From the NCBI RefSeq assembly GCF_000971055.1, contig NZ_LARW01000103.1, positions 1 through 43,661 of the forward strand: a stretch of DNA of 43,661 nt. Direction: 5' to 3'. The notes beneath the pieces are model-generated. The model saw nothing but the letters and a program-made list of their open reading frames with translations, ran no database searches and had not been told where the DNA came from. The position numbers and the translations under genes are program-made. Below are positions 1 to 8,859 of this stretch, one piece after another (positions within the stretch are counted from its first letter, which is position 1; each line of letters begins with the position of its first letter). The DNA comes from Sphingomonas sp. SRS2. GTDB taxonomy: Bacteria > Pseudomonadota > Alphaproteobacteria > Sphingomonadales > Sphingomonadaceae.

Positions 1-70
1 CGCCACCCCACGGCCCGCCCTCACTGAGCAAAGGCCGCGGCGTCATTCCGCTGCTGTCATTCTCGTTCAT
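1..70 (-). CDS. hflK: Probable N-terminus of HflK (partial, runs off the left edge)
   Basis: On the minus strand an ATG at 70 opens 23 codons that reach the window edge without a stop. The peptide is hydrophilic and ends in GGPWGG. A short polar N-terminus followed by a Gly/Trp-rich PWGG stretch is typical of HflK, the SPFH-family membrane protein that with HflC modulates the FtsH protease. In many alphaproteobacteria hflK-hflC lies divergently next to mrp, as here, and that context is the stronger half of the argument. Too little is visible for a domain match, so the identity is an inference. It could be another Gly/Trp-rich protein. Confidence 0.45.
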   Translation of the reverse strand, partial: MNENDSSGMTPRPLLSEGGPWGG

Positions 71-142
71 GAAAATCATTATAGGAGCGGATCGGCGGAA
101 AAACAGTGGGTGTTTCCGTCATGACCCTTTATTCGCTCCGAC

Positions 143-1147
143 ATGGAAATGTCTGAATCGCTCCCCGCCGCGCTCGACGGTGTCATCGACCCCATCAGCG
201 GCAAGGGCCTGATCGCCGGTGGCCGGGCCTCCGAACCCCGTTTCGACGACGGAACCGTCAGCGTCGTCATCGACGTGACCGGCCTGTCGGGCGACGCGCG
301 CAGCAAGCTCGAAACCGCGATCAAGCAGGCGCTGATCGCGGTGCCGGGGGTCGACACGGTGCGTGTCGCGATGACCGCCGAGAAGAAAGGCCGCAAGATC
401 ATCGCGGTCGGATCGGGCAAGGGCGGAGTCGGCAAGTCGACCCTGTCGGCCAATCTGGCGGTGGCGCTGAATCGGCTCGGCAAGAAGGTCGGCCTCGTCG
501 ACGCCGATATCTACGGCCCCTCGCAGCCCCGGCTACTGTCGACCGAGGGGATGCGCCCGACCGCACAGGGCCAAAAGATGGACCCGGTGATGTCGCCGCA
601 CGGCGTGCCGATGCTGTCGATGGGCCAGCTGGTGAAGCCGGGCCAGGCGATCGCGTGGCGCGGGCCGATGGCGGCGAACGCACTGGGCCAGCTGATCGAT
701 GCCGAATGGGGCGATGTCGACCTGCTGATCCTCGATCTGCCGCCCGGCACCGGCGACGTCCAGCTCACCATGGTGCAGAAATACAAGCCCGCCGGTGCGA
801 TCATCGTCTCGACGCCGCAGGACCTCGCGCTGATGGATGCGACCCGGGCGATCGACTTCTTCCGCCAGGGCAATGTCCCGATCATCGGCATGGTCGAAAA
901 TATGGCGGGCTATGCCTGCCCGCATTGCGGAGAGATCTCCGATCCGTTCGGCAGCGGCGGCGCGCAGGCGGCGGCGATGTCGATGGAGCTCGACTTCCTC
1001 GGCCGCGTCCCGCTCGACATCGGCATCCGCACCAGTTCCGACGCGGGGGTCCCGCCCGCCACCGACGAGGCGGATACGATCTTCCGGCCGCTCGCCGAAA
1101 AGATCGTCGCCTGGTTGAACCCGGCGAAGCCTGCATCATTTAGCTAA
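143..1147 (+). CDS. mrp: Mrp/ApbC family iron-sulfur cluster carrier ATPase
   Basis: The product (334 aa) is a cytoplasmic P-loop ATPase of the Mrp/NBP35 family, which binds and transfers Fe-S clusters to apoproteins. Visible features, in order: a short N-terminal MIP18/DUF59-like part (about 1-80), the deviant Walker A motif GKGGVGKST near residue 95, the DLPPGTGD segment near 200, and a C-terminal CPHC pair near 260, where the bridging cluster binds in the family. The length is normal. ATG 143 and ATG 149 are both in frame and start choice is uncertain by two codons. It diverges from the probable hflK start, leaving only about 70 bases for both promoters. Confidence 0.93.
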   Translation: MEMSESLPAALDGVIDPISGKGLIAGGRASEPRFDDGTVSVVIDVTGLSGDARSKLETAIKQALIAVPGVDTVRVAMTAEKKGRKIIAVGSGKGGVGKSTLSANLAVALNRLGKKVGLVDADIYGPSQPRLLSTEGMRPTAQGQKMDPVMSPHGVPMLSMGQLVKPGQAIAWRGPMAANALGQLIDAEWGDVDLLILDLPPGTGDVQLTMVQKYKPAGAIIVSTPQDLALMDATRAIDFFRQGNVPIIGMVENMAGYACPHCGEISDPFGSGGAQAAAMSMELDFLGRVPLDIGIRTSSDAGVPPATDEADTIFRPLAEKIVAWLNPAKPASFS

Positions 1148-1172
1148 GGGATAGCCAACCGAAGGAATTGTC

Positions 1173-1589
1173 ATGCCGCTCCAGACAGACCAGGACATCG
1201 CCGCGCTGCTCACCAACGCGAAAACGATCGCGATGGTAGGGGCGAGCGACCGGCCCGACCGGCCGAGCTTCGGCGTCATGCGCTTCCTGCTGTCGCGCGG
1301 CTACAAGGTGATCCCGGTCAATCCGCAACTCGCGGGCCAGTCTATCCATGGCGAGACCGTCATCGCGACGCTGGCCGAGATCGGTGAGAAGATCGACATC
1401 GTCGACATTTTCCGCAACTCGACGGCGGCAGGCCCGGCGATCGACGATGCGATCGCCGCCGGTGCGGACGCGGTATGGACCCAGCTCGGCGTGTTCAACG
1501 ACGAAGCCGTCGCGCGCGCCGAGGCGGCGGGACTGAAGGCGGTGGTCAACCGCTGCCCGGCGATCGAAATTCGCCGGCTCGGACTGTAG
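1173..1589 (+). CDS. CoA-binding (YccU-type) protein
   Basis: This small Rossmann-fold protein (138 aa) belongs to the CoA-binding domain 2 (YccU) family. The first strand and glycine-rich turn appear as AMVGASDRPDRPSFGV near residues 20-35, followed by GYKVIPVNP and a conserved VDIFR block. The fold matches the CoA-binding domain of succinyl-CoA synthetase alpha and acyl-CoA synthetases, but no catalytic domain is present and the cellular role of the family is not settled. The ATG at 1173 has AAGGAA about 6 bases upstream. It follows mrp by 25 bases in the same direction, so the two are probably co-transcribed. Confidence 0.85.
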   Translation: MPLQTDQDIAALLTNAKTIAMVGASDRPDRPSFGVMRFLLSRGYKVIPVNPQLAGQSIHGETVIATLAEIGEKIDIVDIFRNSTAAGPAIDDAIAAGADAVWTQLGVFNDEAVARAEAAGLKAVVNRCPAIEIRRLGL

Positions 1590-1655
1590 CTTCGTCCGGC
1601 AGTGGCCCTCGCGCCGCCGTTCCGCTATCCTGAAAAAAAATAGGGTGGAGGATAT

Positions 1656-3251
1656 ATGCTGGGGGCGATGCAGGATTGGCCGCTGCGGCTGGAACGGCTG
1701 ATCGATCATGCCGCGCGCGAACATGGACCGCGGGAGATTGTCACCCGCTGGGCCGATGGCAGCATCGAGCGGACCAACTGGGCCGGCATCCATCGCGACG
1801 CCCGCCGGCTGGCGCAGGCGCTGACCGCACTCGGCATCGCACAGGGCGACCGGGTCGCCACGCTGGCCGCGAACCATGCCCGCCACCTCGTGTCGTGGTT
1901 CGGGACGATCGGGGCTGGGGCCGTGATCCACACGATCAACCCGCGGCTGTTCGATGAGCAGATCGTCTATATCGCCAATCACGCGCAGGACCGCGTCCTC
2001 TTCTATGATCATGCCTATGCGGAGATCGTCGAGCGGCTGAAGCCGCGTTTCGATACGATTGAGCATTTTATCTGCTTCAATCCCCCGGCAGGCGATGGCG
2101 GCTTCGAGGCGCTGATCGCCCCCCATGACGGCCGTTACATCTGGCCCGAGGGCGACGAGCGCGCGCCCGCCATGCTCTGCTACACCAGTGGGACGACCGG
2201 GAATCCCAAGGGCGTCCTCTACGAGCATCGTTCGCAGATGCTGCACAGCTTCATCCAGGCGACGCCGGACATGTTCGCTCTGGCGGCCCGCTCGGCGGTG
2301 CTGCCGGTCACGCCCATGTTCCATGCCGGCGCATGGGGCCTGCCTTTCGCCGCAGCGATGACCGGTGCGAAGATGGTGCTGTCGATCAGCAACGAGCCCG
2401 CCATACTCCACCGCCTGATCATCGACGAGCAGGTTACGCATAGTTGCGGGGTACCGGTGATCTGGTTGACGATGCTGCAGCATGTCGAGCGCGAGGGGGG
2501 CGATTTCGGCCGGTTGAGCAATATCACCTGTGGCGGGTCGGCGGCGCCGCGCGCGATGATCGCGGCCTATATGGATCGCGGTATCCACTTCACCCATCTC
2601 TGGGGCATGACCGAGATGTCGCCGGTCGGCACGGTCGCGGCGCTGCCCGCCGACTGGGACGAGCTGGACCGCGAGGCGAAGCTCGACCTTCTCACGAAAC
2701 AGGGCTTCTCCGCATTCGGCGTCGAACTCCGCATCATCGACGACGAGGACCGCGTCCTGCCCCGCGACGGCGTGACGTCGGGCCGCTTACAGACGCGCGG
2801 CGCCTGGGTCATCGCGCGCTATTTCCGCGCCGACAGCGATGCGATCGACAGCGAAAACTGGTTCGACACCGGCGATATCGCGGTCATCCACCCCGATGGC
2901 GCGCTCCAGCTCACCGACCGCGCGAAGGACGTGATCAAGTCAGGCGGCGAATGGATCAGCTCGGTCGAGCTCGAAAACGCCGCGATCGCCTGCCCCTGCG
3001 TCGCCGAGGCTGCCGCGATCGGCGTATTCCATCCCAAGTGGGACGAGCGGCCCCTGCTGCTCTGCGTTGCCAAGCCGGGTATCGAACCCTCGGCAGACCG
3101 GGTTCGCGAGGTGCTAAGCAGCCGGGTCGCGAAATGGTGGCTGCCCGACGAGATATTGTTTGTCGACGAACTGCCGCACACCGGGACCGGCAAGCTGCTC
3201 AAGACTGAATTGCGAGAGCGATACCGCGACCACAAGCTGCCGGGAGTTTAG
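1656..3251 (+). CDS. Fatty-acyl-CoA synthetase (AMP-binding, ANL superfamily)
   Basis: The product (531 aa) is an adenylate-forming acyl-CoA ligase that activates a carboxylic acid, probably a medium- or long-chain fatty acid, to its CoA thioester through an acyl-AMP. The ATP-binding P-loop YTSGTTGNPKGV sits at about 176-187. HLWGMTEMSP is the A5 motif. DTGDIAVI and the DRAKDVIKSGGEWIS hinge lie near 410-435. The C-terminal GTGKLLK carries the catalytic lysine, so both subdomains are complete. The start is clear: GGAGG lies 5 bases before ATG 1656. Chain-length specificity cannot be read from the sequence. No beta-oxidation genes are adjacent. Confidence 0.88.
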   Translation: MLGAMQDWPLRLERLIDHAAREHGPREIVTRWADGSIERTNWAGIHRDARRLAQALTALGIAQGDRVATLAANHARHLVSWFGTIGAGAVIHTINPRLFDEQIVYIANHAQDRVLFYDHAYAEIVERLKPRFDTIEHFICFNPPAGDGGFEALIAPHDGRYIWPEGDERAPAMLCYTSGTTGNPKGVLYEHRSQMLHSFIQATPDMFALAARSAVLPVTPMFHAGAWGLPFAAAMTGAKMVLSISNEPAILHRLIIDEQVTHSCGVPVIWLTMLQHVEREGGDFGRLSNITCGGSAAPRAMIAAYMDRGIHFTHLWGMTEMSPVGTVAALPADWDELDREAKLDLLTKQGFSAFGVELRIIDDEDRVLPRDGVTSGRLQTRGAWVIARYFRADSDAIDSENWFDTGDIAVIHPDGALQLTDRAKDVIKSGGEWISSVELENAAIACPCVAEAAAIGVFHPKWDERPLLLCVAKPGIEPSADRVREVLSSRVAKWWLPDEILFVDELPHTGTGKLLKTELRERYRDHKLPGV

Positions 3252-3295
3252 GCTCGGTTCCACCGACGTTGACGCGGCGCCGACTGCTCCCCGGC

Positions 3296-4075
3296 TTACC
3301 GTATAGCGGCTTTCGCCGCATGATCGGCGAGGCGATCGACGGCGGCGGCATGGATGGCCGGCGCAGTCGCCAGCACGCCGAACTGCTCGCCCTTGGTGCT
3401 GTTGTAGCGCAGCGGATTGCCGAAGGCGTCGGTGACGGTGGCGCCCGCCTCCTGCGCGATCAGCGCGGCCGCGGCGATGTCCCATTCATTGCCCCAGCGG
3501 ATCGTTGCGAGCAGATCGGCTTCATCCGCCGCTACCATGGCAATCCTGAGTGCGATCGAATTGGGCTTGGCGACGGCCACGAGATCACCATCGCGGCGCG
3601 GTAAGGTATCGGCGGGCACCCGCGCCCCGGGAAGCGAGAGCCGTCGCGACGACCGGATCGGCACGCCGTTGCGGGTGGCGCCCTGGCCGAAGCGGGCCCG
3701 CCAATGCTCGCCCCGCGCCGGCGCGTCGAGCACGCCGAGCACCGGGCGGCCGCCCTCGACCAGCGCGATCGACACTGCCCAGCCTTCGCGACCGCGCACA
3801 TAATCGCGCGTGCCGTCGATCGGATCGACCACCCAGACGCGCACGCAGTTGAGGCGGTCGGCGCTGTCGGCGGTCTCTTCGGACAGCCAGCCCGCCTCGG
3901 GATCGATCGCCATAAGCCGTTCGCGCAGCAGTGCATCGGCGGCGAGGTCGATGTCGCAGACCGGACTGCCCGGCGTCTTGTCCCAATATTTGAAGTCGCC
4001 GCGCCACGAGGCGTGCGCCATCGCGCCGACTTCGGTCGCGACCGCGCTTACCGCTTCGAGAAGGTTTTCAGGCAC
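3296..4075 (-). CDS. Inositol monophosphatase family protein, CysQ-like
   Basis: A Mg-dependent phosphatase of the IMPase/bisphosphate nucleotidase superfamily (259 aa). The metal-binding motifs are intact: WLSEET (E67), DPIDGT at 84-89, and WDIAAA near 198. Likely activities are hydrolysis of 3'-phosphoadenosine 5'-phosphate (CysQ) or of inositol or sugar phosphates; the motifs do not discriminate, though sphingomonad relatives are usually named CysQ. Its start lies 8 bases inside the end of pmbA, so it is read as the last gene of a leftward ubiA-pmbA-cysQ group and is probably translationally coupled. Its stop faces the acyl-CoA synthetase 44 bases away. Confidence 0.82.
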   Translation of the reverse strand: MPENLLEAVSAVATEVGAMAHASWRGDFKYWDKTPGSPVCDIDLAADALLRERLMAIDPEAGWLSEETADSADRLNCVRVWVVDPIDGTRDYVRGREGWAVSIALVEGGRPVLGVLDAPARGEHWRARFGQGATRNGVPIRSSRRLSLPGARVPADTLPRRDGDLVAVAKPNSIALRIAMVAADEADLLATIRWGNEWDIAAAALIAQEAGATVTDAFGNPLRYNSTKGEQFGVLATAPAIHAAAVDRLADHAAKAAIR

Positions 4076-5414
4076 CAGCGACCATCATCCCGTCGATACG
4101 TATCGTCGGGGCATCAACCGACCGGCGGAAGACAAGATCCGACGCGGGGGTCAGTTCGCGGAACATATCGGTGAGATTGCCCGCCACGGTGATCTCGGCG
4201 ACCGGCTCACACAGTTGCCCGTCGCGGATCACGAAGCCCGATGCGCCCCGGCTGTAATCGCCGGTAACGCCGTTGACGCCCTGCCCGATCAGTTCGGTGA
4301 CGAAGACGCCCAGCTTGATGTCGGCGATCAGATCGTCGGGCGAGAGCGTTCCCGCCTCCAGATAGAGATTGGTCAGGCCGGTTCCCGGAGGTCCGCCCAC
4401 GCCACGCGTCGCATGGCCGGTGGGCTCAAGACCCAATTGCCGCGCCGAAGCCGAATCCATGATCCACCCGGTCAGCACGCCGTCGGCGATGATGTCGCGC
4501 GGATTGGTCGGCAGGCCCTCACCATCGAACGGCTTCGACCGGAGCCCGCGCGCGCGATGCGGATCGTCGCGGATGAAGATGCCTTTGGCGAAGACCTCCT
4601 TGCCGAGCTTGTCGAGCAGGAAGCTGGTGCGCCGCGCCACCGCAGATCCGGTGATCGCGCCCGCCAGATGGCCGAGCAGCCCCGAACCGACGCGCGGGTC
4701 ATAGACCACCGGCATCGCACCGCTCGACAATTTGCCGGGATTCAATCGTTTTACCGCACGGTCGCCCGCACGCTGGCCGATCGCCTGGGCATCCTCCAGA
4801 TCGGTCAGGTGCCGCGACGAATGATAGGCATAGTCGCGCTGCATGCCCCCGCCCTCGCCCGCGATGACGCTCGCCGAGCAGCCATAGCCGCTGGTCGAAT
4901 AGCCGCGCGCGAAGCCGGCGCTGGTCGCCAGCGCGATCACGGTGCGGCTGGCCGACGCGCCCGCGCCTTCGCTGTTGGTGACGCCTCTCACGCCGCGCGC
5001 CGCATCTTCGGCGGCTTCGGCGCGGACGCGCAGCTCGGCCGGCGAAGGATCGGCATTGTCGTCGCCGTCGACATCGACGGTTGGGCCGCGCAGCAGCCGG
5101 TCTTCCGGGGCGAGCCCCGCAAACGGATCTTCAGGCGCCTCGCGCGCCATCGCTACGGCACGCTCGACCAGCGCGCCCAGCGCATCAGCCGAAAGATCGG
5201 ACGAGGATACGCTCGCCGACCGGCTGCCGACGAAGAGGCGCAGGCCGATCTCCTCTCCCTCCGACCGCTCGACATCCTCGAGCGCGCCAAGGCGCACCGA
5301 AATCTGGGTCGCGGCATTGCAGATATACACCGCATCGGCGGCGTCGGCCCCAGCCCTGCGGGCGGCGGCGACGAGATCGGCGGTGCGGGCTTCGGCTTCA
5401 GAGATGCTCAGCAT
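4068..5414 (-). CDS. pmbA: TldD/PmbA family protein (PmbA)
   Basis: A PmbA (TldE) homologue of 448 aa. TldD-TldE form a cytoplasmic metalloprotease that trims unfolded peptides and matures some ribosomal peptides; in the family the zinc-binding HExxxH motif lies in TldD, and it is absent here, as expected for the PmbA subunit. Supporting features: the N-terminal AAARRAGADAADA block, the GSRSASVSSSDLS region near 65, the RVGSGLLGHLAGAITG core near 250, and the C-terminal RIDGMMVAGA, typical of PmbA. No tldD lies in the window. It sits between ubiA (53-base gap) and the cysQ-like gene (8-base overlap). Confidence 0.88.
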   Translation of the reverse strand: MLSISEAEARTADLVAAARRAGADAADAVYICNAATQISVRLGALEDVERSEGEEIGLRLFVGSRSASVSSSDLSADALGALVERAVAMAREAPEDPFAGLAPEDRLLRGPTVDVDGDDNADPSPAELRVRAEAAEDAARGVRGVTNSEGAGASASRTVIALATSAGFARGYSTSGYGCSASVIAGEGGGMQRDYAYHSSRHLTDLEDAQAIGQRAGDRAVKRLNPGKLSSGAMPVVYDPRVGSGLLGHLAGAITGSAVARRTSFLLDKLGKEVFAKGIFIRDDPHRARGLRSKPFDGEGLPTNPRDIIADGVLTGWIMDSASARQLGLEPTGHATRGVGGPPGTGLTNLYLEAGTLSPDDLIADIKLGVFVTELIGQGVNGVTGDYSRGASGFVIRDGQLCEPVAEITVAGNLTDMFRELTPASDLVFRRSVDAPTIRIDGMMVAGA

Positions 5415-5467
5415 GCGGGGGACTTAGGTATCGAGGCCGCGAAGGTCAAAGCCTAAAGGCTATTTGT

Positions 5468-6385
5468 TCAGGCGGTGCTGCCAACCACAAGGCAGCCGAG
5501 GAACATCAGCAGCCCCGCGAACCGGTTCGAGCGGAACTTGGCAAGTGCATCGGCGGAATCGCCGGTCCGCAGCCGGGCGACTTGCCAGACGAGATGCAGC
5601 CCGACCGGGAGCAGCGCGGCGAGGGCGAGCAGTTGCGGCCGGACCTGCCACAGCGCCGATATCCAGCAGCCGATCGCGATCAGATAGCATAGCCCTATCC
5701 CGCTGCGCGCATGGCGGCCGAGCGCCCGGGCCGAGGATTTCACCCCCGCAAGCGCATCATCCTCGATATCCTGCAGCGCGTAGATGGTGTCATAACCGAT
5801 CACCCAGAACACCGAACCGGCGAAGAGCAGCCACATTGGAGGCGCGAAGCCGCCGGCCACCGCCGGCCAGCCGACCAGCGCGGCCCATGAGAAGACGATA
5901 CCGAGCCATGCCTGTGGCCACCAGGTGATCCGCTTCATGAAAGGATAGGCGGCGACCGCGCCAAGGCTGGCGACCGCGGTGATTGCGGCGGTGAGGTTGA
6001 ACTGCACGAGGATGACAAGGCCGATCAGGCAGAGCAGGCCGAGCCACGCCCACGCCGCCTTCAGGCCGACCCGTCCGCTGGCAACAGGCCGCGCGGCGGT
6101 GCGCGCCACCTTACGGTCGAGATCGCGATCGACGATGTCGTTATAGACGCAGCCCGCGCCGCGCATGACGATAGCGCCCAGCCCCATCCAAAGAATGAGA
6201 TCCCAGCGATCGGCGGCGTGCCCCGCGAGCGCGATCACCCAGGCCCCGGGCCAGAACAGCAGCCAGGCGCCGATCGGCCGGTCGAAGCGCGCGAGCAGCC
6301 AATAGGGCCGCGAACCGGTCGGCAGGTGCCGCACCAGCCCCCGATATTCGCTGTCGGGTACGATTTCCTCGACTTCCTGAGCCAT
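5468..6385 (-). CDS. ubiA: 4-hydroxybenzoate polyprenyltransferase UbiA
   Basis: An integral membrane prenyltransferase that attaches the polyprenyl tail to 4-hydroxybenzoate in ubiquinone synthesis. Both Asp-rich motifs that hold Mg-diphosphate are visible: NDIVDRDLD near residues 82-90 and YALQDIEDD near 200. RPYWLLARFDRPIG and repeated hydrophobic segments fit the usual eight or nine membrane helices. The frame stays open to an ATG at 6427, which would overlap the start codon of rsmE. I chose ATG 6385 (305 aa, starting MAQEVEEIVPDS) because relatives start shortly before a PDSxxRGLV motif. No strong ribosome site marks either start. Confidence 0.9.
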   Translation of the reverse strand: MAQEVEEIVPDSEYRGLVRHLPTGSRPYWLLARFDRPIGAWLLFWPGAWVIALAGHAADRWDLILWMGLGAIVMRGAGCVYNDIVDRDLDRKVARTAARPVASGRVGLKAAWAWLGLLCLIGLVILVQFNLTAAITAVASLGAVAAYPFMKRITWWPQAWLGIVFSWAALVGWPAVAGGFAPPMWLLFAGSVFWVIGYDTIYALQDIEDDALAGVKSSARALGRHARSGIGLCYLIAIGCWISALWQVRPQLLALAALLPVGLHLVWQVARLRTGDSADALAKFRSNRFAGLLMFLGCLVVGSTA

Positions 6386-6425
6386 GGGCGGCAGGTAGGG
6401 CAAAAGCCCCATCTTCGGAAGTCCC

Positions 6426-7166
6426 ATGGCCCAAACCCCTGCCTGGCCGCCCGCCAGCCTGACCCGCCTGTTCGTCGACCAGCCGCTGTCCCAAGGGATG
6501 GCGCTGACGATCGACGGCGGGCAGGCGCATTATCTGGGCGCGGTGATGCGGTTGAAGGCGGGCGACCAGATCGCGCTGTTCGACGATCGCACCGGCGAAT
6601 GGCGCGCCGGGATCGAGCAGGTCGGCAAACGCGCCGTCGCGGTGCGTATCGTGGAGCGGATGCGCGAGCGCGAGGCCGTCCCCGATCTCTGGCTGCTCGC
6701 CGCGCCGATCAAAAAGGGCCGGATCGACTGGATGGCCGAAAAGGCGTGCGAGCTCGGCGTCGCGCGGCTGCAGCCCGTCATCACCCAGCGAACGATCGTC
6801 GACCGGCTCAATCTCGACCGGCTGCGCGCGCACATGATCGAGGCCGCCGAGCAGTGCGAGCGTACCGCGCTGCCGATGCTGGACGAACCCGTAAAGCTGG
6901 CGCAGCTGCTCAAGGCCTGGCCGGAAGACCGCGCGCTGATTTTCGCCGATGAAGAAGGCGGCGTGCCCATGGCCGCAGCGGCGAAGCCCGGCCCGGCGGC
7001 GATCCTGATCGGGCCGGAGGGCGGCTTCACCGATGGCGAGCGCGCGGCGATCAAGGCTCTGCCCCAGGCCACCGGCGTCTCCCTCGGTCCGCGCATATTG
7101 CGCGCGGACACGGCGATGGCGGCGGCGGTGTCATTGTGGATGGGGCTGGCGGGGGATTGGCGATAA
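6426..7166 (+). CDS. rsmE: 16S rRNA (uracil-1498-N3)-methyltransferase RsmE
   Basis: A SPOUT-class methyltransferase (246 aa) that methylates N3 of U1498 in 16S rRNA using S-adenosylmethionine. The N-terminal PUA-like part starts with TRLFVDQPL and the HYLGAVMRLKAGD block. The C-terminal knotted SAM site shows LIGPEGGFTDGE near 196 and LGPRILRADTA near 220, both diagnostic. The KKGRIDWMAEKACELG block is also conserved. It diverges from ubiA; its ATG is the palindromic CATG that also holds the most upstream ubiA start, so ubiA probably starts further in. The length is normal. Confidence 0.93.
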   Translation: MAQTPAWPPASLTRLFVDQPLSQGMALTIDGGQAHYLGAVMRLKAGDQIALFDDRTGEWRAGIEQVGKRAVAVRIVERMREREAVPDLWLLAAPIKKGRIDWMAEKACELGVARLQPVITQRTIVDRLNLDRLRAHMIEAAEQCERTALPMLDEPVKLAQLLKAWPEDRALIFADEEGGVPMAAAAKPGPAAILIGPEGGFTDGERAAIKALPQATGVSLGPRILRADTAMAAAVSLWMGLAGDWR

Positions 7167-7183
7167 GCTCGACCAACCTTGCC

Positions 7184-7265
7184 GCCATGCCGGCGAAGGC
7201 TGGCATCTCAGGCGATTAGAGCGGCAGATCATCTCCCGGGGATGCCCGTCTCCACCGGCATGACG
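7184..7265 (+). repeat. Paired palindromic intergenic repeat
   Basis: The rsmE-gshA gap holds two facing copies of a short palindromic unit. The first is ATGCCGGCGAAGGCTGGCAT at 7187-7206. The second is an inverted, diverged copy ending in CCACCGGCATGACG near 7265. They belong to the same general family as the repeats at 9898-10077 and 13767-14016 (CATNCCGGCGAAGGCCGGNAT type), which is scattered between genes in sphingomonads. The pair could fold into a hairpin in the transcript after rsmE. No T-run follows. Confidence 0.6.
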
Positions 7266-7335
7266 ATAGAGCCCGGCGCGCAAATTCACGGGCAAACCAC
7301 TAGCCACGTACCGATCGGTCCGCTATGGGCGCGCG

Positions 7336-8706
7336 ATGAGCACGCGTAAGGCAGCCGACGGCGCAGATCCCATCATCGAGTCCCGCGACGACCTGATCTC
7401 GGTCTTCGCCGGGGGCGAAAAACCCAAGCAGAATTGGCGCATCGGCACCGAACATGAGAAGTTCGTATTCTTCGAGGATTCGCATCGCGCGCCATCCTAT
7501 GAGGAGCGCGGCGGCATCCATGCCCTGCTGATCGGCCTGACGAAATATGGCTGGGAACCGGTCTATGAGGGCGACAACATCATCGCGCTCGCGGGCCCCG
7601 ACGGCAATGTGAGCCTGGAGCCCGCCGGCCAGTTCGAACTGTCCGGGGCCCCGCTCGACAATCTCCATCAGACCTGTGCCGAGACCGGCCGTCACCTCGA
7701 TCAGGTGAAGGCGATCGGCGAGAAGCTGGGCATCGGCTTCCTCGGCCTGGGCCTATGGCCCGACAAGAGCCGCGAGGAGCTGCCGATCATGCCCAAGGGC
7801 CGGTACGACATCATGCTGCGCCATATGCCGCGCGTCGGCACGATGGGGCTCGATATGATGCTGCGCACCTGCACCATCCAGACCAACCTCGACTATTCGA
7901 GCGAGGCCGACATGGTGCGCAAGTTCCGGCTTAGCCTTGCGCTCCAGCCGCTCGCCACGGCCCTGTTCGCCAGCTCGCCCTTTCTCGACGGCAAGCCGAA
8001 CGGCTTTCTAAGCTATCGCAGCCATATCTGGACCGACACCGATCCGCACCGCACTGGCATGCTGCCCTTCGTGTTCGAGGACGGCTTCGGTTATGAGCGC
8101 TACGCCGATTACATGCTCGACGTGCCGATGTATTTCGCCTTCCGCGACGGCTATGTCGACGCCGCCGGGCTGAGCTTCCGCGATTTCATGGACGGCAAGC
8201 TGTCGGTGCTGCCGGGCGAGAAGCCGACGGTCGCCGACTGGACCGACCATCTCTCGACCGCCTTCCCCGAGGTGCGGCTGAAGAGCTTCCTCGAAATGCG
8301 CGGCGCCGATGGCGGACCGCATAGCCGGATCTGCGCCCTGCCCGCCTTCTGGGTCGGCCTGCTCTATGACGACGACGCGATGGAGGCGGCGTGGGATCTG
8401 GTCAAGCACTGGACGATCGAGGACCATCACCGCATCCGCGCCGAAGTGCCGAGGCTCGGCCTGAAGGCCATCGGCCCGCGCGGGCGCAACTTCCAGGAAC
8501 TCGGCAAGATCATCCTCGATATCGCCGCATCGGGTCTCAAGGCGCGCGCCCGGCTCAACTCGATGGGCGAGGACGAGACCGGCTATCTGGCGCCGCTGCG
8601 CGAGATCGTCGCGAGCGGCAAGACCCCGGCGGATCGGCTGCTCGACCTTTATCACGGCCCCTGGGGCGGCGATATGAGCCACGTCTATCGGGATGTGCGC
8701 TTTTAG
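7336..8706 (+). CDS. gshA: Glutamate-cysteine ligase (plant/alphaproteobacterial type)
   Basis: The 456-aa product catalyses the ATP-dependent joining of glutamate and cysteine, the first step of glutathione synthesis, in the cytoplasm. It matches the GCS2-type family of plants and alphaproteobacteria: RIGTEHEKFVF near 35, EGDNIIALAGPDGNVSLEPAGQFELSG near 75-100, MPKGRYDIMLRHMP near 155, and TCTIQTNLDY near 178 are characteristic blocks. The length agrees with the family. The gene stands alone: gshB is not in the window, and a long non-coding stretch follows. No strong ribosome site is seen before ATG 7336; 'GGGCGCGCG' precedes it. Confidence 0.92.
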   Translation: MSTRKAADGADPIIESRDDLISVFAGGEKPKQNWRIGTEHEKFVFFEDSHRAPSYEERGGIHALLIGLTKYGWEPVYEGDNIIALAGPDGNVSLEPAGQFELSGAPLDNLHQTCAETGRHLDQVKAIGEKLGIGFLGLGLWPDKSREELPIMPKGRYDIMLRHMPRVGTMGLDMMLRTCTIQTNLDYSSEADMVRKFRLSLALQPLATALFASSPFLDGKPNGFLSYRSHIWTDTDPHRTGMLPFVFEDGFGYERYADYMLDVPMYFAFRDGYVDAAGLSFRDFMDGKLSVLPGEKPTVADWTDHLSTAFPEVRLKSFLEMRGADGGPHSRICALPAFWVGLLYDDDAMEAAWDLVKHWTIEDHHRIRAEVPRLGLKAIGPRGRNFQELGKIILDIAASGLKARARLNSMGEDETGYLAPLREIVASGKTPADRLLDLYHGPWGGDMSHVYRDVRF

Positions 8707-8859
8707 GTTCAAGCTTCGCTGAGATGGCCGCGCAGCCCGCTTCCCAACATCCGATGCGCCAATCAAAAGCGTGACGCGCATGCAACAGTCGTGGGTTAAT
8801 GCTGCGCCGAACCGATGCAGCAAGCGCTTTTGGAAGAGTCCGCTGGCACGCCCCGGGCC

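Noticed and set aside
78-83. TATAAT on the minus strand just before the hflK start
   Set aside because: It lies only 8 bases from the start codon with no clear -35; it would imply a leaderless mRNA and may be chance.
1140-2597. 485-codon minus-strand frame opposite the CoA-binding and acyl-CoA synthetase genes
   Set aside because: Antisense shadow; Arg/Asp/His-rich product and no recognisable domain.
3810-5456. Long plus-strand frame (548 codons) opposite the cysQ-like gene and pmbA
   Set aside because: It is the mirror of well-supported minus-strand genes; high GC leaves long antisense frames without stops.
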